From: Alphaproteobacteria bacterium
Lineage (GTDB): Bacteria; Pseudomonadota; Alphaproteobacteria; Rhizobiales; Devosiaceae
Length of the DNA stretch: 16,751 bases
Assembly (NCBI GenBank): GCA_024279575.1
Contig: JAJRRJ010000054.1
Span: 1-16,751 of the forward strand
Direction: 5' to 3'
This document shows positions 7,552 through 15,083 of the stretch, one piece after another; the stretch's first letter is position 1; the number at the start of each line of letters is the position of its first letter. The notes under the pieces are model-generated. The model was not told where the DNA came from. It was given only the letters and a program-made list of their open reading frames with translations, and did not search any database. Made by a program: the position numbers and the translations under genes.

Positions 7552-8820
7552 TTGTCTCGCATTGTGATGAAATTTGGCGGTACGTCGATGGAGGATCTGG
7601 AGCGAATTCGCCATGCTGCGCGTCATATTGAACGAGAGGTAAATGCCGGACATCAGGTGAGTGTTGTTGTGTCGGCAATGGCGGGAACCACCAATCAGCT
7701 TGTGGCCTGGTGTCAGGAAGCGTCTTCTTTGCATGATGCGCGCGAATATGATGCGGTTGTGTCCACCGGGGAGCAGGTGAGTGCGGGTCTGCTGGCTATC
7801 GTTTTGCAGGACATGGGAATATCGGCACGCTCTTTTACCGGATGGCAGGTGCCTATTAAAACCAGCGATGTTCATTCAGCTGCCCGCATTGAAGATATTG
7901 AGAGTGGATTGCTGGGAAAAAGACTGGACGAGGGGCAGGTTTGCGTTGTTACCGGGTTTCAGGGAATTTCCTCCGCCAACAGGATAACAACCCTTGGGCG
8001 GGGAGGGTCCGACACTTCCGCTGTGGCGCTGGCGGCGGCAATCAGTGCTGATCGGTGCGATATTTATACGGATGTGGATGGGGTCTACACGACCGATCCG
8101 CGTATTGCCCCCAAGGCGCAAAGGCTGAGCAGAATCAGCTTTGAGGAAATGCTGGAAATGGCATCGCTGGGAGCTAAGGTTTTGCAAACCCGTTCGGTTG
8201 AACTGGCGATGGCGCAGGGGGTTCGCCTTGTGGTGCGGTCAAGTGTTGATGATCCTGAGGCGGCGCAAGTTGCGCCGGATGGATCAAATTCAGGGGTGCC
8301 GGGCACCCTTGTATGTGATGAGGATGAGATTTTGGAAAAACAGATTGTTTCCGGGGTGACGCTGGCCAAGGCCGAAGCAAAAATTACCCTGCGTAGCGTA
8401 AAGGACAGGCCCGGTGTGGCGGCAGCTGTGTTTGGTGCATTGGCTGATGAACAAATTATCGTCGATATGATTGTGCAGAATATTTCTGATGACGGGCGCC
8501 AGACAGATATCACTTTTACCGTGCCTGACGCTGAATTTGACAAGGCGATGGCAGCTATTACATCTGATAAAGACCGGTTTGAATATGATTCAATTGCCGG
8601 GGCCAAGGGCAGTGCAAAGATATCGGTGATCGGGGTGGGTATGCGCTCCCATGCGGGTGTGGCAGCTTCGATGTTTAAGGCATTGAGTGAAAAGGGAATT
8701 AATATTCAGTTGATTACCACCTCAGAAATCAAAACCTCGGTATTGATCGAAGAGGAATATGCCGAGCTGGCTGTAAGGGCTTTGCATACATATTATGGGC
8801 TGGATAAAGACGAGGCCTGA
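7552..8820 (+). CDS. lysC: Aspartate kinase LysC
   Basis: Aspartate kinase phosphorylates aspartate with ATP, the first step towards lysine, methionine, threonine and diaminopimelate. The 422-residue protein begins SRIVMKFGGTSM, carrying the KFGGTS motif at residues 7-12. The kinase domain continues to TTLGRGGSDTSAVALA and DIYTDVDGVYTTDPR. Two ACT domains follow at about residues 276-345 and 354-420, which normally bind end-product amino acids for feedback inhibition. I chose the TTG at 7552 because GGAG lies 8 nt upstream and the protein then matches the family start; the open frame extends back to GTG 7480, but those 24 residues look non-coding. ptsP follows after a short gap in the same direction. 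Confidence 0.95.
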   Translation: MSRIVMKFGGTSMEDLERIRHAARHIEREVNAGHQVSVVVSAMAGTTNQLVAWCQEASSLHDAREYDAVVSTGEQVSAGLLAIVLQDMGISARSFTGWQVPIKTSDVHSAARIEDIESGLLGKRLDEGQVCVVTGFQGISSANRITTLGRGGSDTSAVALAAAISADRCDIYTDVDGVYTTDPRIAPKAQRLSRISFEEMLEMASLGAKVLQTRSVELAMAQGVRLVVRSSVDDPEAAQVAPDGSNSGVPGTLVCDEDEILEKQIVSGVTLAKAEAKITLRSVKDRPGVAAAVFGALADEQIIVDMIVQNISDDGRQTDITFTVPDAEFDKAMAAITSDKDRFEYDSIAGAKGSAKISVIGVGMRSHAGVAASMFKALSEKGINIQLITTSEIKTSVLIEEEYAELAVRALHTYYGLDKDEA

Positions 8821-8839
8821 TTGTTTAACAAATAAAGGG

Positions 8840-8853
8840 CTGACATACGTCAG
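8840..8853. repeat. Small perfect hairpin CTGAC-ATAC-GTCAG
   Basis: A 5-bp perfect inverted repeat with a 4-nt centre lies in the 63-bp gap between lysC and ptsP. No T tract follows it, so it is not a standard terminator. Such a short palindrome can occur by chance; a weak operator or RNA processing site is possible. Confidence 0.25.
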
Positions 8854-8883
8854 GCATCTTTCAAAAACATTGTGAGCGCAAAA

Positions 8884-11190
8884 ATGGAACGCCCCAAGGA
8901 CACAGGTACCAAGGCTATTGATAGCATAAAGTCCTCTGGGGGGCCTCGGGTTTTGTTGCGCGATTTACGCCAGACCATGGCTGAGTCGCTTGGAGGTCAG
9001 GAACGACTGGACAAAATTGTTGATCTGATTGCGCAGAACATGGGCGCAGAGGTGTGCTCGTTTTATGTTTTGCGGGATGATGCGGCGTTGGAGTTGTTCG
9101 CAACCCATGGTCTGAACCGCGAAGCTGTGCATATGACAACCCTTAGGGTTGGTGAGGGGCTGGTGGGTCTGATTGCTGCGGATGCTAAATCCCTGTCCCT
9201 TGATAATGCGCCCTCCCACCCCTCTTTTGCCTACAGGGCGGAGACGGGGGAAGATAAATTTCATGCTTTTTTGGGGGTGCCTGTTCTGCGGGCGGGTCAA
9301 ACTCTTGGGGTTCTTGTCGTACAAAATGAAGCACGTCGGGTCTTTGGCGAAGAGGAAACCGAAGCGCTTTTGACCACCGCTACTTTGTTGGCTGAAATGC
9401 TTGCCACTTCTGAATTTGAGGCGCTTATCAAGCCGGGAGCGGATATTGATCTGCGGCGCCCCCGTTCATTTGAGGGGATGGGGTTTGCCGAAGGGGTGGC
9501 GCTGGGCCAGGTGGTTTTGCATGATCCGCGGGTGGTGGTGCGCAATTTTGTTGCCGATGATGTGGGGCATGAACGCGAACGGCTGGAGGCGGCAATCCGC
9601 ACTATGCGGGTTTCTATTGATGATATGTTTACCTCCGGGGACATGCAGGTTTCCTCAGAACATCGTGAAATTTTGGAAAGCTATCGTATGTTTGCCCATG
9701 ATCGGGGCTGGGTGCGGCGTTTGGCTGAGGCGGTCACGGGCGGGCTGACAGCGGAAGCTGCGGTTGAACGGGTTCAAAATGATATTCGTGCCCGCATGCA
9801 GCGTCAGAGTGATCCCTATATTCGAGATCGTCTGCATGATCTGGATGATTTAGCCAACCGCCTGCTCAGGGTTTTGACCGGGGCAAGCAGCCTGTTTGAG
9901 CAACGTGAGTTGCCCGATCACGCTATTATTGTGGCGCGTAACCTTGGGCCGGCTGAGTTGCTTGAATATGACCGTTCCCGATTGCGCGGGATAGTTTTGG
10001 AGGAGGGGGCCACGACTTCCCATGTGGCAATCATTGCCCGCTCGCTCGGTATTGTGGCGGTGGGGCATGCGGATCATATCGTTTCCATGTCGGAAACCGG
10101 AGATGATATTGTTCTTGATGGGTCTGAGGGGCGTGTGTTTTTGCGCCCAACGCCTGATGTTGAAGCAACATTTCTTGAAAAAATCCGATTAAGGGAAAAA
10201 CGCCAGGAAGCCTATGCGGCTTTGCGCGATGTTGCTCCGGTGACCAAGGATGGCACGCACATCACGTTGCTGCATAATTCAGGTCTGGTGGCTGATCTGC
10301 CAGCGTTAAATGAAACCGGGGCTGAAGGGGTTGGACTGTTTCGCACTGAATTGCAATTTATGGTGGCCTCAAAACTGCCTCGGCTTGCTGAACAGGTTGA
10401 GCTTTATAAAGAGGCGATGGATTTTGTCGGAGAACGTCCGATTGTATTTCGTTTGCTGGATATCGGGGGGGACAAAGTTGTGCCTTATCTGCGTTCAGCT
10501 GCGGAAGAGAACCCGGCCATGGGATGGCGTTCTTTGCGTCTGGCTCTGGATCGGCCCGGTTTGCTGCGTACGCAAGTGCGGGCATTGTTGCAGGCGGCGC
10601 AAGGGCGGGCGCTAAAGATATTGGTCCCCATGGTGACTGAGACAGAGGAATATTGTCGGGCAACAGGTGTTATACAGCGTGAGGTTGAGCGACTGGCAAG
10701 AAGTGGTGCGCCGGTGCCTGAGAAACTGGAACTGGGGGCCATGATTGAAGTGCCTTCAATTTTATTTGAGCTGGACGAATTGTTAGTACATACGGATTTT
10801 ATTTCCATCGGATCCAATGACCTTATTCAGTTTCTTACAGCAACAGACCGGGCAAATACGCGGGTGGCAAATTCGTACGATCCCATCGGAAAACCTCGTT
10901 TGAGAGCAATTAAACTGGTTGTGGACGCAGCCACCAGACACAATGTACCCTTGACAATGTGCGGGGAGTTGGCGGGTCGTCCGATGGAAGCGCTGGCTTT
11001 ACTTGCAATTGGCATGACAAAATTGTCTATGGGGCCCTCCTCGATTGGTCCAATCAAGGATATGGTGCTTCGTTGCGATCTTGCTCCTATTGCGCAATCA
11101 ATCGGGGCTGTGTTGTCCGGGGAGGACAGGGATCGAAATATTCGTGACTTACTCAACGAATGGGCCGATAAGCAAAACCTACCTATCTAG
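8884..11190 (+). CDS. ptsP: Phosphoenolpyruvate-protein phosphotransferase PtsP (EI-Ntr)
   Basis: PtsP takes phosphate from phosphoenolpyruvate and starts the nitrogen-type PTS relay, a regulatory rather than sugar-transport system. The 768-residue protein has an N-terminal GAF domain (about residues 30-170) and an enzyme I N-terminal domain. The swivelling domain carries the phosphorylated His380 in GATTSHVAIIARS. The PEP-binding barrel shows GVGLFRTELQFM, GAMIEVPS, SIGSNDLIQF, and active-site Cys693 in MCGELAGRP. Length and domain order fit PtsP and not the shorter sugar-type PtsI. The ATG at 8884 has GAG 7 nt upstream; an in-frame GTG at 8872 adding four residues is equally possible. The gene lies between lysC and prfA, a familiar order in Rhizobiales. 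Confidence 0.95.
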   Translation: MERPKDTGTKAIDSIKSSGGPRVLLRDLRQTMAESLGGQERLDKIVDLIAQNMGAEVCSFYVLRDDAALELFATHGLNREAVHMTTLRVGEGLVGLIAADAKSLSLDNAPSHPSFAYRAETGEDKFHAFLGVPVLRAGQTLGVLVVQNEARRVFGEEETEALLTTATLLAEMLATSEFEALIKPGADIDLRRPRSFEGMGFAEGVALGQVVLHDPRVVVRNFVADDVGHERERLEAAIRTMRVSIDDMFTSGDMQVSSEHREILESYRMFAHDRGWVRRLAEAVTGGLTAEAAVERVQNDIRARMQRQSDPYIRDRLHDLDDLANRLLRVLTGASSLFEQRELPDHAIIVARNLGPAELLEYDRSRLRGIVLEEGATTSHVAIIARSLGIVAVGHADHIVSMSETGDDIVLDGSEGRVFLRPTPDVEATFLEKIRLREKRQEAYAALRDVAPVTKDGTHITLLHNSGLVADLPALNETGAEGVGLFRTELQFMVASKLPRLAEQVELYKEAMDFVGERPIVFRLLDIGGDKVVPYLRSAAEENPAMGWRSLRLALDRPGLLRTQVRALLQAAQGRALKILVPMVTETEEYCRATGVIQREVERLARSGAPVPEKLELGAMIEVPSILFELDELLVHTDFISIGSNDLIQFLTATDRANTRVANSYDPIGKPRLRAIKLVVDAATRHNVPLTMCGELAGRPMEALALLAIGMTKLSMGPSSIGPIKDMVLRCDLAPIAQSIGAVLSGEDRDRNIRDLLNEWADKQNLPI

Positions 11191-11196
11191 TAATGT

Positions 11197-11216
11197 CTTT
11201 GGGAAAATTCCCCAAG
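11197..11216 (+). other. Imperfect hairpin between ptsP and prfA
   Basis: CTTTGGGA at 11197-11204 can pair with TCCCCAAG at 11209-11216, giving seven pairs and one T-C mismatch around an AAAT loop. It begins six bases after the ptsP stop codon. It is followed by CTACTTAAATA rather than a run of T, so a full intrinsic terminator is doubtful. It may protect the upstream mRNA end or partly reduce readthrough into prfA. Confidence 0.4.
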
Positions 11217-11239
11217 CTACTTAAATATTTGGAAATTAC

Positions 11240-12316
11240 ATGGCGCTTTTACCGCAGGAAAAACTTGAAGCTCTTGAGCTGAGATTTGTCACTCTTGAAC
11301 AGGGGATGGCCGCAAATCCAGACCCGGAAACCTATGTGAAGCTGGCCAAGGAATATTCTGACCTTCAACCCATTATTGAACCCATTCGGCAATATCAGGG
11401 GGTTCTTGAGGCTATTGTGGATGCTCAGGAGATGATTGGTGGTGATGATAAAGAAATGGCACAAATGGCACAAATGGAGCTGGAGGAGCTTGAGCCGCGT
11501 CGCGAACAACTGGTGGCGGATATTCGGTTACTGCTATTGCCCAAGGATGCAGCTGATGACAAAAGCGTTATTGTGGAATTGCGCGCGGGAACCGGGGGCG
11601 ACGAGGCGGCTCTTTTTGCTGGAGATTTGTTTCGCATGTATCAGCGCTATGCTGAACTTAACCGCTGGAAAGTTGAAGTGCTTGAGCAAAGTGAAGGGGA
11701 GATGGGTGGCTATCGGGAAATTGTTATGTCTATCACCGGGGTTGGTGCCTATGCGCGTCTGAAATATGAATCGGGCGTGCACCGGGTGCAACGGGTGCCT
11801 GACACTGAAAGTCAGGGACGTATTCATACTTCGGCGGCAACGGTTGCCGTATTGCCAGATGTGGAGGACGTGGATATTGAAATTCGGCAGGAGGATTTGC
11901 GTATTGATACCATGCGCGCTTCGGGGGCCGGGGGGCAGCAGGTCAACACCACTGACAGCGCGGTGCGCATTACCCATGAGCCAAGTGGCATTGTGGTGAT
12001 TGCCTCGGAAAAAAGCCAGAATCAGAACCGCGCAAGAGCAATGAAGCTTTTACGCGCCAAGCTTTACGACGAGCAAAAAAGTGCACAGGACAAAGAGCGA
12101 GCTGATGCGCGGCGTGACCAGGTGGGTTCAGGGGATCGCAGTGAACGTATTCGTACCTATAATTTCCCGCAGGGGCGTGTTTCGGATCATCGGATAAATT
12201 TGACATTGTACAAACTGGATCGGGTAATTGCCGGGGATAGTCTGGACGAGTTGATTGATCCACTGATTACGGAACATCAAGCGGCACAATTGGCGGCGAT
12301 GGATGACGTCTCTTAA
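11240..12316 (+). CDS. prfA: Peptide chain release factor 1 (RF1)
   Basis: RF1 reads UAA and UAG stop codons and triggers peptide release on the ribosome. The 358-residue protein has normal length. The peptidyl-hydrolysis motif GGQ is at residues 231-233 in GAGGQQVNTTDSAVRITH. The stop-recognition tripeptide lies in HRVQRVPDTESQGRIHTSA and reads P187-D188-T189, a PxT motif that separates RF1 from RF2 (SPF). E. coli has PAT there. The ATG at 11240 has GGA 6 nt upstream. prmC starts 15 nt after the stop. An intact RF1 means UAG is expected to act as a stop in this organism, which bears on the broken amylase frame. Confidence 0.97.
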   Translation: MALLPQEKLEALELRFVTLEQGMAANPDPETYVKLAKEYSDLQPIIEPIRQYQGVLEAIVDAQEMIGGDDKEMAQMAQMELEELEPRREQLVADIRLLLLPKDAADDKSVIVELRAGTGGDEAALFAGDLFRMYQRYAELNRWKVEVLEQSEGEMGGYREIVMSITGVGAYARLKYESGVHRVQRVPDTESQGRIHTSAATVAVLPDVEDVDIEIRQEDLRIDTMRASGAGGQQVNTTDSAVRITHEPSGIVVIASEKSQNQNRARAMKLLRAKLYDEQKSAQDKERADARRDQVGSGDRSERIRTYNFPQGRVSDHRINLTLYKLDRVIAGDSLDELIDPLITEHQAAQLAAMDDVS

Positions 12317-12331
12317 ATTGATTTTTTATCT

Positions 12332-13201
12332 ATGAGTCTGACTGAAAACCAAATTGGCAGAATCTGGCGAGACCTTAAAAACAGATTTGAGCATATCAGC
12401 TCAACTCCGGGGCTTGATGGGCGGCTTCTGGTGGGCAAAGTTCTGGGTTTTGATAGTGTACAACTGGCATGTAATGAACATCGGTTTGTTACGCACGAGC
12501 AGTTCAAGGAAATTGAACGCCTGGCATTAAGGAGATTGTCCGGTGAGCCGGTGGCGCGGATTTTGGGTGCTAAGGAATTTTTCAGCCTGAATTTCAAATT
12601 GAATGAAGCAACTCTTGTTCCGCGCCCTGAAACTGAAATGCTGGTTGAACGGGTGATTGATCTTGGTCGGGGGATGAACGCCCCTTGTGTTCTGGAATTG
12701 GGAGTGGGGACCGGGTGCATTCTGATTTCAGTTCTTAAAAACATGGACAGGGCAAACGGGGTTGGGGTGGATATTAGTGCAAAGGCAATTGAGGGTGCTC
12801 GATATAATGCTGAAAAGCATGGGGTTGAGGCAAGAATCATCTGGCATGCGGGGTCCTGGTTTGAGCCGATTGTGGAAAAACCCAAATTTGATTTTATCGT
12901 CTCAAATCCGCCCTATATCGCAACTAAAATAATCGTAAATCTGGAGAGGGGGGTGCGGATATTTGATCCGGACATCGCTCTGGATGGTGGGGAGGACGGC
13001 TTGTTGGCTTACAATGAGATCGTTGCGGGTGCTTATGCCAGATTGAGGGACAGTGGACATCTGATATTGGAAATCGGATTTGACCAAGGGGAGGCCGGTA
13101 TGGATCTGTGCCGACAGGCAGGATTTGATGCGGTGAAACTGTATGAGGATATGGGAGGTCAACCAAGAATGATTGAAGCAAAAAAGAAAGCGCCGGATTA
13201 A
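12332..13201 (+). CDS. prmC: Release factor glutamine methyltransferase PrmC (HemK)
   Basis: PrmC methylates the side-chain nitrogen of the GGQ glutamine in release factors, which raises termination efficiency. The 289-residue protein has an N-terminal helical substrate-binding domain to about residue 95, including GEPVARILGAKEFFSLNF. Next come TLVPRPETEMLVE, SAM motif I as LELGVGTGCI, and the hallmark NPPY at residues 192-195 in VSNPPYIA. The start is ATG 12332; I see no good Shine-Dalgarno sequence, so translation may be coupled to prfA, which ends 15 nt upstream. It lies directly behind the gene of its substrate, as in many bacteria. Confidence 0.96.
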   Translation: MSLTENQIGRIWRDLKNRFEHISSTPGLDGRLLVGKVLGFDSVQLACNEHRFVTHEQFKEIERLALRRLSGEPVARILGAKEFFSLNFKLNEATLVPRPETEMLVERVIDLGRGMNAPCVLELGVGTGCILISVLKNMDRANGVGVDISAKAIEGARYNAEKHGVEARIIWHAGSWFEPIVEKPKFDFIVSNPPYIATKIIVNLERGVRIFDPDIALDGGEDGLLAYNEIVAGAYARLRDSGHLILEIGFDQGEAGMDLCRQAGFDAVKLYEDMGGQPRMIEAKKKAPD

Positions 13202-13477
13202 CCGTTCAGTGTGAATATGCACCGGGTGGTAAAGATTTTACTTGGAAATACTGTGCGAACAGGTTAGGAATTGGATGCTGAAAATGGTGACCTGTTATTT
13301 GGGATAAAGTTCACCAAAGATGTCGGCAATCCGCTCATCGTTAAATAGACTGATATTAAGCAAATTCGGTTTTGACCAGTCTTTGAAAGCAAATCTCAAA
13401 ATTCAAACCTTGAAAAACAAGTCTTGAAAATTGAGCAGAACTGAAACCACAACATTCAAAATGACGAAACAAAGTTT
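13202..13477. promoter_or_regulatory. 276-bp intergenic region before the DUF4167 gene
   Basis: No gene is visible in this A/T-rich gap, which is long for the window. Its last 100 bases contain repeated short motifs: CTTGAAAA at 13409-13416 and 13423-13430, with a related CTTTGAAA at 13381. It also has an imperfect inverted repeat (13395-13406 with 13424-13435). TTGACC at 13372-13377 could be a -35 element, but no well-spaced -10 follows. I expect a promoter for the downstream gene here and cannot place it exactly. Confidence 0.4.
13395..13435. repeat. Imperfect inverted repeat upstream of the DUF4167 gene
   Basis: The arm CTCAAAATTCAA (13395-13406) pairs with TTGAAAATTGAG (13424-13435) at ten of twelve positions, with two central A-A mismatches. 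The 17-nt centre contains one of the CTTGAAAA repeats. In the RNA this would be a weak A/U-rich hairpin about 40 nt before the start codon. As DNA it could be an operator. Confidence 0.35.
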
Positions 13478-14107
13478 ATGAGATCAAACCAAAAAAACAA
13501 TCGCTCACGCGGTCGCGGCAACAATAACAACCGCAATAAAAATTCTAATCCTTTGACGCGTTCCTATGACAGTAATGGCCCTGATGTTCGGGTGCGTGGA
13601 AATGCCTCAACGGTTGCGGAAAAATACATGCAATTGGCGCGGGACGCCAATTCCGCAGGGGATTCTGTTGCGGCGGAAAATTATCTGCAACACGCGGAGC
13701 ATTATTTTCGAATTGTTTCAACTGCCCAGGCACAACAGCTGGCTCAGCAACAGGCGCAAGCAGCGCGGGCTGAACAGCAACAACAGGGCCAACGTCAGCA
13801 GGAAAACCGCGGCGACAAGGGTGGAGATAGCGTTCAATCAGGAGATGCGACTTCAGCAGACCCTGCCAGCGAAGGCAAAGGAGGCGCAGAAATAGCTGAC
13901 CAGGGCCAACAAAAGCCGCAGCGATCTTCGCGTGAGCGTCGTCCGCGGCGGCGACCTATCGCTGAAAAATCGGGCGTTGCGGAGGAGGCAAAGACCGACA
14001 TTGCGCCAACAAGTACTACAAATGACCCGGCCAATGCACCACAACCCGAGGTGAGTGAATTGCCCGCATTTGTTACAGCTGACGCAGACAGTTCTGCTGC
14101 TGAATAG
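13478..14107 (+). CDS. DUF4167 domain-containing protein
   Basis: The 209-residue protein begins with an Asn/Arg-rich tract (SRGRGNNNNRNKNSN). Next come the conserved DUF4167 core, NPLTRSYDSNGPDVRVRG, and AEKYMQLARDANSAGD with AENYLQHAEHYFRI, at about residues 25-85. The rest is low-complexity: a Gln/Ala-rich stretch around residues 85-115, an acidic and Gly-rich part, the basic patch RSSRERRPRRRP, and an acidic end. The family is typical of Alphaproteobacteria and has no firmly established role. The RG-rich and basic segments suggest nucleic acid binding, which is an inference. The ATG at 13478 lacks a clear Shine-Dalgarno sequence. A tiny frame at 13461-13481 (ATG to TGA, six codons) overlaps this start. 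In Rhizobiales the gene usually sits near prmC and clpB, as here. Confidence 0.93.
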   Translation: MRSNQKNNRSRGRGNNNNRNKNSNPLTRSYDSNGPDVRVRGNASTVAEKYMQLARDANSAGDSVAAENYLQHAEHYFRIVSTAQAQQLAQQQAQAARAEQQQQGQRQQENRGDKGGDSVQSGDATSADPASEGKGGAEIADQGQQKPQRSSRERRPRRRPIAEKSGVAEEAKTDIAPTSTTNDPANAPQPEVSELPAFVTADADSSAAE

Positions 14108-14193
14108 CTACTGAGAAGAAACAGGGCGGGGATTAAGAATACTGTTAAATAGGGTTCGATCTGAGTATTAAGACAAGCATGCTGGAGGTATCT

Positions 14194-14910
14194 ATGGCAT
14201 CCTATAATTATGATAAGTTTTCGGCTGACGAATATGACTTGAGTAATTTTGCGGGGCCAAAGGCCGGGGACAAAGCACCCGATGCGCTTTTTACAATGGC
14301 TGATGGGTCTTTCCGCCGATTACTTGACTTTAGCGAAGAATTTCTTGTGGTTGAGCTGGGCAGTGTAACCTGCCCTCTGTTTCAAAGCCGCCGCAAAACC
14401 ATGGCGCAATTGAGTATTCACTATTCCCAAGTGAAATTTGTGGTACTTTATATCCGTGAGGCGCATCCGGGGGCTGAAATAAAACAACACGCTCAGATGC
14501 AGGATAAATATTTTAGTGCACAACAGCTTGATGATGGGAATGGCGACCTGCGCGAAGTGCTGGTCGACGATATTGAGGGGCATGCCCACAGGGCCTATGG
14601 AAGTTACCCCAATGCTGTTTTTATTATCAATCGTAACGGGTGTGTTGTTTTTACCTCAGACTGGAATGATGCGCACGCCACTGGTCGTGCGCTAAAGCTT
14701 TTACTGGCGGGGAAACCGGCCAATGTGCGCAGTTTCTTCAAGCCGGCGCATCCCAAAATTGGAATAGAAACGTTCAAACGCAGCGGCAAGGGAGCGGGGC
14801 TGGACTTTCTAAAAGGGTTTCCGATATTGTTCTGGCAAAACATGATCAGGCGAAATTTGCGTGTGATCATGGGAAAACAGCCACGGGTGAACCCGGATTC
14901 TCTGTGCTGA
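14194..14910 (+). CDS. Deiodinase-like thioredoxin-fold protein (catalytic Cys)
   Basis: The 238-residue protein resembles the iodothyronine deiodinase family (T4_deiodinase) within the thioredoxin fold. The active-site region reads VVELGSVTCPLFQSR with Cys60 where vertebrate enzymes have selenocysteine (FGSxTUPPF). It is followed by FVVLYIREAHPGAE at about residues 82-95, matching the family FxxxYIxEAHPxD motif with its important His. Further on, EVLVDDIEGHAHRAYGSYPN and AVFIINRNGCVVFTS match the family segment that ends in YVI..G.I.Y. No signal peptide is seen, so it is probably cytoplasmic. The C-terminal 60 residues are basic and not recognised. The ATG at 14194 has GGAGG 5 nt upstream, better than the in-frame ATG at 14179. 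It sits between the DUF4167 gene and clpB. Thyroid hormone is not the likely substrate; a peroxiredoxin-like or dehalogenating reductase role is possible. Confidence 0.75.
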   Translation: MASYNYDKFSADEYDLSNFAGPKAGDKAPDALFTMADGSFRRLLDFSEEFLVVELGSVTCPLFQSRRKTMAQLSIHYSQVKFVVLYIREAHPGAEIKQHAQMQDKYFSAQQLDDGNGDLREVLVDDIEGHAHRAYGSYPNAVFIINRNGCVVFTSDWNDAHATGRALKLLLAGKPANVRSFFKPAHPKIGIETFKRSGKGAGLDFLKGFPILFWQNMIRRNLRVIMGKQPRVNPDSLC

Positions 14911-15083
14911 GGTAGAATTTGAGTTCCTGTCTTTATTCCTAAAAAATCGTTCCTATATTTATCGGGTACAGGCATGCCGAATAATCGGGTGCTGATGTGC
15001 GTCAAGACTTCTTATGGCGAAGCCATTTATGCCGGTTTTTGGGTAAATGGTAATCGTGCAAGATAAAAAAGGAGCTGTTTAGC
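14911..15083 (+). promoter_or_regulatory. Upstream region of clpB
   Basis: This 173-bp gap should contain the clpB promoter. A strong ribosome binding site, AAGGAG at 15069-15074, lies 9 nt before the ATG. A GCCATTTAT element near 15019-15027 resembles the -10 of RpoH-type heat-shock promoters, but I see no convincing CTTGAA-type -35 at the right distance. Heat-shock control is expected for clpB from general knowledge and is not proven by this sequence. No CIRCE repeat is present. Confidence 0.35.

Noticed and set aside
8085..8606. Reverse-strand open frame of 173 codons within lysC
   Set aside because: Ser/Thr-rich shadow of the kinase gene with no domain.
14138..14169. Possible hairpin AATACT/AGTATT between the DUF4167 gene and the deiodinase-like gene
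   Set aside because: Only six A/T-rich pairs with a 20-nt loop and no T tract; likely chance.
14604..15005. Reverse-strand open frame of 133 codons
   Set aside because: It overlaps the C-terminal part of the deiodinase-like gene, which has family matches and a strong ribosome site.
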